NCBI RefSeq assembly: GCF_900107595.1
Contig: NZ_FNQF01000004.1
Coordinates: 235,257-299,256, forward strand
Direction of reading: 5' to 3'
DNA from: Psychroflexus halocasei
GTDB lineage: Bacteria > Bacteroidota > Bacteroidia > Flavobacteriales > Flavobacteriaceae
Length of the DNA stretch: 64,000 nucleotides
The notes under the pieces were generated by a model. That model ran no database searches. It was given only the letters and a program-made list of their open reading frames with translations, and was not told the origin of the DNA. Positions 37,276 to 46,224 of the stretch are shown in pieces (the first letter of the stretch is position 1; each line of letters starts with the position of its first letter). A program made the position numbers and the translations under genes.

Positions 37276-37570
37276 CAACTAATTCTTTTAATGATTCAAA
37301 TTTATTTGTTTGGACTTGATTGACAAACTCACCATTCTTGAAAGTGGCAAATGTTGGTAAGTTATTCACATTTGCTAATTTTCTAGATTCTGGAAATTTT
37401 TCTGCGTCAACAATAATAAAAGGAACTTCTTCATTCTCTGAAGCTAACTTTTTAAATTTCGGCTTCATCAATCGGCAGTTTCCACACCATGAAGCAGCAT
37501 ATTGAACAACAACTGTATCGTTATTTTTAACTTCTTCTGCTAAATTATCTTCTTTAATTTCTTTAAACAT
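37256..37570 (-). CDS. Thioredoxin-family protein with WCGNC active site
   Basis: A 104-residue single-domain cytoplasmic thioredoxin fold. The redox motif is WCGNC (about 28-32) rather than the classical WCGPC; the Pro-to-Asn change should alter redox potential or partner range. The cis-Pro is present in NNLPTFATFKNGE. It lies between a peroxiredoxin and a DUF6952-like gene and is probably the reductant of that peroxiredoxin. Confidence 0.9.
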   Translation of the reverse strand: MFKEIKEDNLAEEVKNNDTVVVQYAASWCGNCRLMKPKFKKLASENEEVPFIIVDAEKFPESRKLANVNNLPTFATFKNGEFVNQVQTNKFESLKELVDEVTNH

Positions 37571-37587
37571 AACTTCTTTTTTTTTGA

Positions 37588-37617
37588 ATCTAGCCGAAAG
37601 CTTCCTTTCGGCTAGAT
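37588..37617 (-). other. Intercistronic hairpin between peroxiredoxin and thioredoxin genes
   Basis: A perfect 13-bp stem (ATCTAGCCGAAAG / CTTTCGGCTAGAT) with a 4-base loop lies just after the peroxiredoxin stop codon. On the minus strand it is followed by TTC and an A run, not a T run, so it does not look like a terminator. An mRNA processing or 3' stabilising element is more likely. Confidence 0.7.
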
Positions 37618-37626
37618 GTATTTGAT

Positions 37627-38265
37627 TTATTTAGATGATAAGTAAGATGCAACGCCATCTCTGTCTGCTTTCATTGCTTCTTTACCTTCTTCCCAGTTTG
37701 CAGGACAAACTTCACCATGCTTTTGTACATGAGCATAAGCGTCAATCATTCTGATAAATTCGCTAACGTTACGACCAAGTGGCATGTGGTTTACACCTTC
37801 GTGAAATACAGTTCCTTCCTCATCGATAAGGTAAGTTGCTCTGTAAGTTACATTGTCACCATCAACAGTGATATGACCTGTTTCTTCATCATATCTTTCA
37901 TTAGTAGTGTCCAAAATACCTAATCTGCTACTCAAGTTTCTGTTAGAATCAGCTAAAATTGGGTAAGTTACACCTTCAATACCACCGTCATCTTTTGAAG
38001 TGTTTAACCACGCAAAGTGAACTTCTGGCGTGTCACATGATGCACCGATAACAATCGTGTTTCTTTTATCAAATTCTGACATCGCTTCTTGAAAAGCGTG
38101 TAATTCTGTTGGACATACATAAGTAAAGTCTTTTGGGTACCAGAATAAGATGATTTTTTTATTTTCTTTTTTTGCTTTTTCTAAAATGTTAATTTCAAAA
38201 GTATCGCCCATTTCATTCATAGCGTTTACTTTTAAATCTGGAAATTTTTGACCTACAATTGACAT
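37627..38265 (-). CDS. 2-Cys peroxiredoxin (AhpC/Prx family)
   Basis: A typical 2-Cys peroxiredoxin of 212 residues that reduces H2O2 and organic peroxides. The peroxidatic Cys is in DFTYVCPTELHAF (about 47-59) and the resolving Cys in HGEVCPANWEEG near the C-terminus. It is the first gene of an operon with thioredoxin and a DUF6952-like gene, and a good Bacteroidota promoter precedes it. Confidence 0.94.
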   Translation of the reverse strand: MSIVGQKFPDLKVNAMNEMGDTFEINILEKAKKENKKIILFWYPKDFTYVCPTELHAFQEAMSEFDKRNTIVIGASCDTPEVHFAWLNTSKDDGGIEGVTYPILADSNRNLSSRLGILDTTNERYDEETGHITVDGDNVTYRATYLIDEEGTVFHEGVNHMPLGRNVSEFIRMIDAYAHVQKHGEVCPANWEEGKEAMKADRDGVASYLSSK

Positions 38266-38298
38266 AATTATTTATTTTTTTGTGTTAATATTCTGATA

Positions 38299-38328
38299 CA
38301 AATTTAAGCTTAAATACTCCCTCAACAA
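38299..38328 (-). promoter_or_regulatory. Bacteroidota-type promoter of the peroxiredoxin operon
   Basis: On the minus strand TTG (38328-38326) is followed after 19 bases by TAAATTTG (38306-38299), matching TAnnTTTG. The predicted start point leaves a leader of about 27 bases before the ATG. Confidence 0.6.
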
Positions 38329-38496
38329 TCACTTTAACTTATCTTTTAATTATACAACTATAAGATTTACTTATAATGAATGACTAAATGATTAGTCTTA
38401 CTAATTTTAAAATTTAACTTATAAAAAATCAGCTATTTAAATGAGATGACGTCGCTATTTTTATTAAAATTGTAGTTCATCAAATTATCTGTTTTA

Positions 38497-39738
38497 ATGA
38501 CAACTCTTTTTACACATATCAAATCTTTATTACAAACACGTGAAGAAACTGAGAAACCTCTTATTGGTGAAGAACTTCGTGATTTACCACATATTGATAA
38601 TGCGTGGTTATTAATTGAAGATGACAAAATCAAAGGTTATGGTGTCATGGAAGATGATAATCTTCCTACAGCAGATAAAATCATGAATCTTGAAGGACGC
38701 TATATTCTTCCTACCTGGGTTGATAGTCATACACATATTGTTTATGCAGGTAATCGCGAACAAGAATTTGTGGATCGAATCAAAGGGTTGACCTATGAAG
38801 AGATTGCAAATCGTGGCGGCGGAATCGTTAACTCTGCTAAAACACTTGGCGATACAAGTTTTGAAGATTTATATGCACAATCAGAAGAACGTTTAAAAGA
38901 AGTTATCAAACTTGGAACAGGTGCTGTTGAAATCAAGTCGGGATACGGTCTCACAAAAGAAGCCGAACTCAAGATGCTGCGTGTGATACAAAAATTAAAA
39001 GAAAACTATAAGATCCCGATTAAATCCACATTTTTAGGTGCTCACGCCATTCCTAAAGAATATAAAGGAAAAGAAAAAGCTTATGTCAAAATGGTTATTG
39101 AAGACATACTTCCTGCAGTTGCCGAAGAAAAATTAGCAGACTATATTGATGTTTTTTGTGAAAAAGGCTATTTCGACTTGGAAGACACTGAAAATATGAT
39201 TGAGGCTGGTAAAAAGTTTGGTTTAAAGTCAAAAATTCATGTGAACCAATTTAATAGTTTTGGCGGAATTCAATTGGCTGCTGAAAAAAACGTTTTAAGC
39301 GTTGATCATTTAGAAGAAATGAAGTTTGAAGATTACAAATCATTAAAGAAATCAGAAACAATTGCTGTTGCACTTCCTTCTTGTTCGTTTTATTTAGGAA
39401 TACCTTATTCTCCAGCTCGTGAAATCATCAAAAATGATATTCCTTTTGCATTAGCAAGTGATTTTAATCCGGGAAGTACACCAAGTGGTAACATGAATTT
39501 CGTCATTTCACTTGCTTGTATAAAAATGAAGATAACACCTGAAGAAGCTATAAATGCTGCAACTTTAAATGCTGCATTTGCTATGGAACTCCAAGATGAA
39601 GTTGGAAGCATTACTACTGGAAAAAAAGCTAACTTTATAATCACTGATAGAATTCCTTCATTCGGATTTTTACCTTATGCATTTGGTACAAATAGCATTG
39701 ATGAAGTCTGGATAAACGGCAAAAAATTTGAATCATGA
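38497..39738 (+). CDS. hutI: Imidazolonepropionase
   Basis: A 413-residue amidohydrolase of the histidine utilisation pathway that opens imidazolone-propionate to formiminoglutamate. Metal ligands are visible: HTHIV (about 79-83) in the VDSHTHIVYAGNRE signature, further His residues in FLGAHAIPKEYKG and IHVNQFNSFGG, and the Asp in ALASDFNPGSTPSGNM. It overlaps hutG by four bases (ATGA). The other hut genes (hutH, hutU) are not in this window. Confidence 0.95.
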   Translation: MTTLFTHIKSLLQTREETEKPLIGEELRDLPHIDNAWLLIEDDKIKGYGVMEDDNLPTADKIMNLEGRYILPTWVDSHTHIVYAGNREQEFVDRIKGLTYEEIANRGGGIVNSAKTLGDTSFEDLYAQSEERLKEVIKLGTGAVEIKSGYGLTKEAELKMLRVIQKLKENYKIPIKSTFLGAHAIPKEYKGKEKAYVKMVIEDILPAVAEEKLADYIDVFCEKGYFDLEDTENMIEAGKKFGLKSKIHVNQFNSFGGIQLAAEKNVLSVDHLEEMKFEDYKSLKKSETIAVALPSCSFYLGIPYSPAREIIKNDIPFALASDFNPGSTPSGNMNFVISLACIKMKITPEEAINAATLNAAFAMELQDEVGSITTGKKANFIITDRIPSFGFLPYAFGTNSIDEVWINGKKFES

Positions 39739-40715
39739 GCTTAAAACTATACACGACTGCAGATTACGATAAATACACGAAAATAAGGGTTGGTGAAACC
39801 AAATTTGGTGAAGAATTATCACCTATACAGCAAATTGAAGATTTAGCATCACACCACGCAAAGTTTGTTGTTCTAGGTGTTCCTGAAAATATAGGAATTA
39901 GAGTTAACCACGGAAATTCAAATGCTCATAAAGCTTGGGAGTCTTTCTTAGGTGCGTTTCTAAACATCCAAGTCAATGCCTATAATAATGCGCATGATGT
40001 TTTATTACTCGGAGAAATTATCACAAAAGATTATATGCAGCAGGCTGAAAATATGAAGATGCCTGAAGATACTGATGAAATGGGGAAATTAGTGGAGCAA
40101 ATTGATGATGATCTTTCTAAAATCATCAAACTAATCGTTGATGCTGACAAAATCCCTATCGTTATTGGTGGCGGTCATAATAACGCATTTGGGATGATTA
40201 AAGGAACTCATCTGGCTCTTGAAAAACCTATCAATGTTATTAATATTGATGCGCATACAGATTTTCGACGACTCGAAAATAGACATAGCGGAAATGGCTT
40301 TTCTTATGCAAAATCAAAAGCCTATCTCGATAAATATTTTGTTTTTGGATTACATAAAAACTATACATCAGACGCGATATTTAAAGAATTTGATGATTCA
40401 AAATCTTTAAAATATGAACTCTATGAAGATCTTGAACATTTAACAACGCTTGATAAAACAGTTCGTTTTAAATCAGCCTTAAATTTTGTTCAACAGAACT
40501 TTGGTCTTGAGCTAGATTGTGACGCGATACAGGATTTCCCTTCAAGTGCACAATCACCTTCAGGATTTAGCATGCCAGAAGTGAGAACTTTTATTAAAAT
40601 AGCTAGAAAAAGCAAATGTCAATATTTACATATCTGTGAAGCTGCACCTCATGAAACAATGCAAGTTGGAAAAGCGATTAGTTATTTTGTAAGTGATTTT
40701 ATCAGAGCTTATTAA
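39735..40715 (+). CDS. hutG: Formimidoylglutamase (arginase/ureohydrolase family)
   Basis: A 326-residue ureohydrolase-family enzyme with all manganese-binding motifs: GGGHNNAFG, NIDAHTDFR, and the last acidic pair in ELDCDAIQDFPSSAQSPSGF. It hydrolyses N-formimidoyl-glutamate to glutamate and formamide, the step after HutI. The translational coupling to hutI fixes the assignment over agmatinase or arginase. Confidence 0.92.
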   Translation: MSLKLYTTADYDKYTKIRVGETKFGEELSPIQQIEDLASHHAKFVVLGVPENIGIRVNHGNSNAHKAWESFLGAFLNIQVNAYNNAHDVLLLGEIITKDYMQQAENMKMPEDTDEMGKLVEQIDDDLSKIIKLIVDADKIPIVIGGGHNNAFGMIKGTHLALEKPINVINIDAHTDFRRLENRHSGNGFSYAKSKAYLDKYFVFGLHKNYTSDAIFKEFDDSKSLKYELYEDLEHLTTLDKTVRFKSALNFVQQNFGLELDCDAIQDFPSSAQSPSGFSMPEVRTFIKIARKSKCQYLHICEAAPHETMQVGKAISYFVSDFIRAY

Positions 40716-40726
40716 TAAATCAATAA

Positions 40727-41740
40727 TTACAACTTTAAATTCAAGCCAAAGAAGCTCGATGCACCAGCACGATTAAATTGTGAATAAGCATAGCTGAATC
40801 TCCATTTATTAAAGCGTAAAGAAAAGCCACCAGATAAACCTGCAAATGCACGTTGATCATCAATTCTCAATTCTTCACCTCTTCTAAAACTATAACCGAG
40901 TTGAATATTAAAGCCACCTTCAGGAAAAACTTCAACACCTAAAATACTATGTCTTAGAATGTTATTAAAAAAACTAGGATCGTCTCTTGTGATATTTCCT
41001 TCTAAATCAACTTCATCTCTATTTGTATTTCCAAAAGCGATATTCCAAATCTGAGCCTGATCGTAAGTCACATGCCAACGGATAGGAACATTTTTAAGAT
41101 TTTGAGAAATTCCTAAAATAACTTCAAAAGGTAAATCTTCTCGGATGTCATCATAAGCTTTAAATTGATAGCCTATATTTCTTAAAACACCAGAAACAAC
41201 TAAGTCCCATTCTTCATAAATATAAGATACTCCCAAATCTACAGAAGTGGCAAAGGATGTGTATTGTTCTAACTTTGAAGTGATTAAACGAAAATTTGCG
41301 CCCGCGTAGAAATCACTTCGACCAATTTGAGTTGCATAACCAAACTGTAATGAAGCTTCATTACCTGAGAAACTTGATGTTGAATTTCCATTTTCATCAT
41401 AACCATCAAAACTTCCATAGTTAATGTAAGTCATACTCGCATGAACCACTTGTGTGCGTCTGTCAATTAAATGCGCAAACGAAGCCGTCCCGTAGTTGAT
41501 GTCTGCGAGATAATTCATATAATTTACACTCAAATGATTATCCATTCTGTAATTAATCAAAGATGGATTGACAATCGCGTTTGAAGGATCGTCATTAAGA
41601 AGTGTTATATTTTTGCTTCCTAAAGCCGAAATTTTTGGTGACACTGGTAAATTGAGAAACTCATAAGTTGTCTTTCCTCCTATTTGTGCAAAAGCAGCAC
41701 TTAGGTATAAAAAACTAAAAAAAACAAAAATGAATTTCAT
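40727..41740 (-). CDS. porQ: Type IX secretion system protein PorQ
   Basis: A beta-rich outer-membrane protein of 337 residues with the PorQ pattern. The signal peptide (MKFIFVFFSFLYLSAAFAQ) runs directly into IGGKTTYEFLNLPVSPKISA, and the barrel-like strands end with FFGLNLKL. The start is set at the ATG at 41740 because it begins the signal peptide; the in-frame M at 41809 overlaps the lon terminator region. PorQ is needed for T9SS function and connects with the T9SS cargo nuclease at 61.1 kb. It is convergent with hutG, with an 11-base gap. Confidence 0.87.
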   Translation of the reverse strand: MKFIFVFFSFLYLSAAFAQIGGKTTYEFLNLPVSPKISALGSKNITLLNDDPSNAIVNPSLINYRMDNHLSVNYMNYLADINYGTASFAHLIDRRTQVVHASMTYINYGSFDGYDENGNSTSSFSGNEASLQFGYATQIGRSDFYAGANFRLITSKLEQYTSFATSVDLGVSYIYEEWDLVVSGVLRNIGYQFKAYDDIREDLPFEVILGISQNLKNVPIRWHVTYDQAQIWNIAFGNTNRDEVDLEGNITRDDPSFFNNILRHSILGVEVFPEGGFNIQLGYSFRRGEELRIDDQRAFAGLSGGFSLRFNKWRFSYAYSQFNRAGASSFFGLNLKL

Positions 41741-41820
41741 TGAGACAATTTTGAAAAGGCTATTGTTTAAACGATTGATTTGCATTTTTATTTTTAAACA
41801 AACCCGCACAAAAGTATAAA

Positions 41821-41853
41821 AAAAACCGAGTCTGTAAACTTGACTCGGTTTTT
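41821..41853 (-). terminator. Rho-independent terminator of lon
   Basis: Perfect 12-base arms AAAAACCGAGTC / GACTCGGTTTTT with a 9-base loop, 28 bases past the lon stop codon on the minus strand. Confidence 0.9.
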
Positions 41854-41880
41854 AAAATATGAGAACTTCAATAGTTTAGT

Positions 41881-44331
41881 TTATAAAACTTTTGCATCCT
41901 TAACTTTTTGCTTCGTTATGGCAATGTCTAAAACTTCTGACATTTCCCTCACATAATGAAACTTCAAGCCCTTCAAGTAGTCTTCTTTGATTTCTTCAAT
42001 ATCCTTTCTATTATCTTCACACAGAATAATTTCTTTGATTTTAGAACGTTTAGCCGCTAGAATTTTTTCTTTAATTCCACCAACTGGCAAGACTTTACCT
42101 CTTAAAGTAATTTCGCCAGTCATCGCTATATTTTTCTTGACTTTACGTTGCGTAAATAAAGAAACCAATGAAGTTAACATTGTAATCCCTGCGCTTGGTC
42201 CATCTTTAGGAGTCGCACCTTCCGGAACGTGAATATGAACGTTATAATTAGAAAATATATCAGGATTCACTTCAAATTTTTCTGCATTCGATTTGATATA
42301 TTCCATTGCAATTGTTGCAGATTCCTTCATCACTTTACCAAGGTTTCCTGTAATTGATAAATTTCCTTTTCCTTTAGACAGAATTGACTCAATAAAGAGA
42401 ATATCACCTCCTACTCTTGTCCAAGCAAGACCAGTGACAACACCTGCAACATCATTATTTTCAGAAATACTGCGTTCTACTTTAGGTGGTCCGAGAATTT
42501 CAACAATTTTATCAGAAGAAACCTTGACGTCATATTCTTCCTCAAGAGCTATAGATTTTGCAATGAAGCGAACAACTTTTGCCAATTGTTTTTCTAGACT
42601 TCGAACACCAGATTCACGTGTGTATCCTTCAATAATATCTTCTAATTGCGTTTTACCAAGTTTGATATCTTTCTTCGTTAAACCATGTTCATTAATTTGT
42701 TTTGGAAGTAAATGTCTTTTTGCAATCTCAACCTTTTCTTCAATCGTATAACCGCTAACATTGATAATCTCCATACGGTCGCGCAACGCTGGCTGAATTG
42801 TTTGCAAACTGTTCGCTGTTGCAATAAACATGACCTTCGATAAATCGTAGCCTAACTCTAAAAAGTTATCATGAAATTCACTGTTTTGTTCAGGGTCTAA
42901 AACCTCAAGCAATGCTGAAGATGGATCACCTTGATGACTACTCGCCAACTTATCAATTTCATCTAAAACAAAAACAGGATTTGATGTTCCAGCTTTTTTC
43001 AAACCTTGAATAATACGACCTGGCATTGCGCCGATATAAGTTTTACGGTGACCTCTAATTTCTGCTTCATCTCGCAAACCACCAAGAGAAACTCTCACGT
43101 ATTCTCTGCCTAAAGACTCAGCAACAGAACGACCTAATGAAGTTTTTCCGACACCTGGAGGTCCGTATAAACATAAAATCGGTGACTTCATGTCATTTCT
43201 TAGTTTAAGAACAGCGAGGTATTCAATAATTCTTCTTTTCACATCCTCAAGACCATAATGATCTTTATCAAGAACTTTCTGCGCGCGTTTCAAGTCAAAT
43301 TTATCTTGACTAAATTCATCCCAGGGTAAATCTAGAAATAAATCTAAATAGTTTCGTTGAATTGAAAACTCAGCAACTTGCGGATTCATGCGTTGAAGTT
43401 TGGCAAGCTCTTTTTTGAAATGTTTATCAATCTCTTCATTCCATTTTTTAGATTTTGCACGCTCACGCATTTCTTCTATCTCACTTTCATTTGAAACACC
43501 ACCAAGTTCTTCTTGTATCGTTTTCATTTGTTGATGAAGGAAATATTCACGTTGCTGCTGGCTCATATCATTCTGAACCTTTAACTGAATATCGTTTTTC
43601 AGTTCAAGTTTTTGAAACTCTAAGTTCATAAATTTTAAAGTCGCAAGCGCTCGATCTTTTAAATCGCCTGTTTCCAGCAACTGCTGTTTATCTTTGACTT
43701 CCAAATTCATATTGGAAGATACGAAGTTGACAAGGAAAGATGAACTTTCAATATTCTTAATTGCAAAAGAAGCTTCCGAAGGAATATTCGGACTTTCTTT
43801 GATAATGCGCAATGACAAATCTTTGATCGAATCGATAATCGCTTCAAATTCCTCATCAATATGAGGTGGTCTTGTCTCTTCAACTTCATTAATAGAACAT
43901 CTCAAATACGGATCTTCACTGATCATCTCGTCAACTTCAAAGCGCTTTTTACCTTGAATGATTACTGTTGTGTTACCATCAGGCATTTTAAGAACTCTTA
44001 AAATGCGAGCAACGACACCTACTTTATGAATGTCTTTTATCCCTGGATCTTCCTCTTCATCATTTTTTTGAGCAACAACACCAATAACTTTGTCACCTTG
44101 ATTAGCCTCATTAATCAGTTTGATTGATTTATCACGTCCCGCAGTGATCGGAATCACAACGCCCGGAAATAAAACTGTGTTTTTAAGTGGTAAAATAGGT
44201 AGATTACCTGGTAATTCTTCTTTGTTGATGAGCTCTTCATCCTCTGTTGTCATTAAAGGGATAAGTTCTGCATCTTCATCAATATGTTGTGATGACAAAC
44301 TGTCAATATTAAATATTCCTGATTTAGCCAT
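41881..44331 (-). CDS. lon: ATP-dependent protease Lon (endopeptidase La)
   Basis: A full-length 816-residue Lon. It has an N-terminal substrate-recognition LON domain (about 40-240; [19 protein letters not shown]), an AAA+ module with Walker [12 protein letters not shown] and Walker B FVLDEIDK, and a C-terminal Ser-Lys protease domain ([11 protein letters not shown] with the catalytic Ser, and [18 protein letters not shown] with the catalytic Lys). It degrades misfolded and regulatory proteins. It is monocistronic and divergent from gapdh with 326 bases between the starts. Confidence 0.97.
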   Translation of the reverse strand: MAKSGIFNIDSLSSQHIDEDAELIPLMTTEDEELINKEELPGNLPILPLKNTVLFPGVVIPITAGRDKSIKLINEANQGDKVIGVVAQKNDEEEDPGIKDIHKVGVVARILRVLKMPDGNTTVIIQGKKRFEVDEMISEDPYLRCSINEVEETRPPHIDEEFEAIIDSIKDLSLRIIKESPNIPSEASFAIKNIESSSFLVNFVSSNMNLEVKDKQQLLETGDLKDRALATLKFMNLEFQKLELKNDIQLKVQNDMSQQQREYFLHQQMKTIQEELGGVSNESEIEEMRERAKSKKWNEEIDKHFKKELAKLQRMNPQVAEFSIQRNYLDLFLDLPWDEFSQDKFDLKRAQKVLDKDHYGLEDVKRRIIEYLAVLKLRNDMKSPILCLYGPPGVGKTSLGRSVAESLGREYVRVSLGGLRDEAEIRGHRKTYIGAMPGRIIQGLKKAGTSNPVFVLDEIDKLASSHQGDPSSALLEVLDPEQNSEFHDNFLELGYDLSKVMFIATANSLQTIQPALRDRMEIINVSGYTIEEKVEIAKRHLLPKQINEHGLTKKDIKLGKTQLEDIIEGYTRESGVRSLEKQLAKVVRFIAKSIALEEEYDVKVSSDKIVEILGPPKVERSISENNDVAGVVTGLAWTRVGGDILFIESILSKGKGNLSITGNLGKVMKESATIAMEYIKSNAEKFEVNPDIFSNYNVHIHVPEGATPKDGPSAGITMLTSLVSLFTQRKVKKNIAMTGEITLRGKVLPVGGIKEKILAAKRSKIKEIILCEDNRKDIEEIKEDYLKGLKFHYVREMSEVLDIAITKQKVKDAKVL

Positions 44332-44344
44332 AGCTCTTATTTAG

Positions 44345-44617
44345 ACATAATGTCAGTTATCTAACCGATCATTCTGTCATATTTATATTTTTTCTTTTAT
44401 AAAATAGGTTTTCTATTTCAATTGGCTAATAAGGCAATTGGTATGCCAAAACTCAATAAACCAATGTTGATGCGGAGACATTTTGAAAAATACTTTAGAC
44501 TGGAATAAAAGAGTATCAATTTCAATTTATTTTGATAAAAAAACAACACATTGACCAATAAGAAATTATAAAATATAAAATTATATCGAAATCGTTTTCG
44601 GTAGTTGAAATTATAGT
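44345..44617. other. Intergenic regulatory region between lon and gapdh
   Basis: No gene is visible. It should hold the divergent promoters of lon and gapdh. It also contains a tandem-like CAATTGG duplication near 44420-44445 and the LacI-like palindrome at 44587-44600. No clear lon promoter box was found. Confidence 0.5.
44587..44600 (+). promoter_or_regulatory. Putative LacI/GalR-family operator upstream of gapdh
   Basis: CGAAATCGTTTTCG is a 14-bp near-palindrome (12 of 14 positions symmetric) with the central CG typical of LacI/GalR-family operators. It sits over the expected -33 region of the gapdh promoter, so binding would repress. The call is based on form only. Confidence 0.35.
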
Positions 44618-44625
44618 TATTTTTG
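44618..44625 (+). promoter_or_regulatory. Candidate -7 element of gapdh
   Basis: TATTTTTG matches TAnnTTTG and lies 32 bases before the preferred gapdh ATG. The -33 element is a weak TTTC near 44596. Its position just before the in-frame TTG at 44634 supports the ATG at 44658 as the start. Confidence 0.5.
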
Positions 44626-44657
44626 ACGCGAAATTGACTCTCTTTTTATACAAAAAA

Positions 44658-46100
44658 ATGAACACAACCAACACATTTGAAAAGGAACTCACTTTTCAAG
44701 CCAACCGCAGAAAATCTTCAGTTAAATTTATCAACATCGTCAACGATTTATTCTATGACAAATCCATCGAATTGGTTTTGTTTAGAAACTCATTGATTAA
44801 CAAAAATGTGAGCGAAATACTTAGTTTACATGAGTATGCTGGTGAATTTGTTCAAAAGCCCATTTCGGTCTTTGATGTTTTAGAAATAGCTGAAGCGATA
44901 CAAAGTTTAGACTTACCACCTTCTAAATTAGATATTGGTAAATTAACTTATGAGTATCATGTTGTAAAATCAAGCAACCCAATCAAGTTTGTCACAGACA
45001 AATTAAAAGGTGCTAAAAAAACATCTGACATTCAACCAAAAGATGTTGTTTTATACGGATTTGGAAGAATCGGAAGATTACTTGCTAGAGAACTTGCAGC
45101 AAAAACTGGGAAGGGCGACCAACTTAGATTACGCGCTATTGTAACACGTGGTGAAATCACGCAAACAGTTCTTGAGAAAAGAGCTTCTTTGTTAAAAAAC
45201 GATTCTGTTCACGCTGATTTTAATGGCACAGTAAGCATTGATTTAGATAGAAAAGCTTTGATCATTAATAACACAACTGTTCACATGATTACAGCCAATC
45301 AGCCAGAAGATATCGATTATACATCTTATGGTATTGATGATGCACTCATTATTGATAACACTGGCGCTTTTAGAGACAAGGAAGCTTTAAGCAGACATCT
45401 AAAAGCTAAAGGAGCTTCAAAAGTTTTATTAACTGCTCCAGGAAAAGGCGTTCCTAATATTGTACATGGCGTTAATCAAAATGATTATGACACAAGTAAA
45501 GTAGACATTTATTCAGCAGCTTCATGTACAACAAATGCAATTACGCCAATTTTAGATGCAATCGACGAATCTTATGGTGTTAATCACGGTCACTTAGAAA
45601 CAATACACGCTTACACAAACGACCAGAATTTAGTCGATAATATGCACAAAAAATACCGTCGTGGTCGTGCAGCTGCTTTGAATATGGTTATTACAGAAAC
45701 AGGTGCTGGAAAAGCAGTTTCTAAAGCATTACCTAACTTAGAAGGTAAACTGACTTCGAATGCAATTCGTGTCCCTGTCCCAAATGGCTCACTTGCCATC
45801 TTAAATTTAACTTTAGAAAAAGAAACGACAAAAGATGAACTTAATTCAAAAATTAAAAAGTATGCGCTAGAAGGAAATCTTGTAGAACAAATCAAATATT
45901 CAATTGACAATGAGCTTGTTTCTAGTGATATTGTAGGCTCATCAGCTCCTGCTATTTACGATAGCCACGCTACAATTGTAGAAGGCAAAAGCAATAATGC
46001 TATTGTCTATATTTGGTACGATAATGAGTATGGTTACAGCCATCAAGTCTTAAGGTTAGCAAAATATATTGCAGATGTAAGACGCTTTACATATTATTAA
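44658..46100 (+). CDS. gap: Glyceraldehyde-3-phosphate dehydrogenase, long form
   Basis: A GAPDH of 480 residues with an N-terminal extension of about 140 residues ahead of the NAD-binding domain, whose Rossmann motif is VLYGFGRIGRLLAREL. The catalytic Cys is in SAASCTTNAITP and the paired His in HAYTNDQNLVDN. Ordinary GAPDH is about 330 residues; this long form is a recognised separate type. The extension is acidic and helical with no named function. The start is the ATG at 44658 rather than an in-frame TTG upstream. A terminator follows. Confidence 0.93.
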   Translation: MNTTNTFEKELTFQANRRKSSVKFINIVNDLFYDKSIELVLFRNSLINKNVSEILSLHEYAGEFVQKPISVFDVLEIAEAIQSLDLPPSKLDIGKLTYEYHVVKSSNPIKFVTDKLKGAKKTSDIQPKDVVLYGFGRIGRLLARELAAKTGKGDQLRLRAIVTRGEITQTVLEKRASLLKNDSVHADFNGTVSIDLDRKALIINNTTVHMITANQPEDIDYTSYGIDDALIIDNTGAFRDKEALSRHLKAKGASKVLLTAPGKGVPNIVHGVNQNDYDTSKVDIYSAASCTTNAITPILDAIDESYGVNHGHLETIHAYTNDQNLVDNMHKKYRRGRAAALNMVITETGAGKAVSKALPNLEGKLTSNAIRVPVPNGSLAILNLTLEKETTKDELNSKIKKYALEGNLVEQIKYSIDNELVSSDIVGSSAPAIYDSHATIVEGKSNNAIVYIWYDNEYGYSHQVLRLAKYIADVRRFTYY

Positions 46101-46128
46101 AAATATGCTTTAATAATGTTTTGAGATC

Positions 46129-46156
46129 AACCCTTGGCTTTTGCTGAGGGTTTTTT
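46129..46156 (+). terminator. Rho-independent terminator of gapdh
   Basis: Stem AACCCTTGGC / GCTGAGGGTT (10 bp with two G-T pairs) with a TTTT loop, followed by six T. A TACTTTTG box (46159-46166) directly behind it may start the next transcript. Confidence 0.8.
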
Positions 46157-46224
46157 ATTACTTTTGAATTCTGTAAGAACAATTTAATAGACTAATTAGA
46201 GTTATTACCCCTAAAAAAGATCTG

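Noticed and set aside
42293..42751. 152-codon plus-strand frame opposite lon
   Set aside because: It is the shadow of lon codon usage on the opposite strand; lon is complete and highly conserved here.
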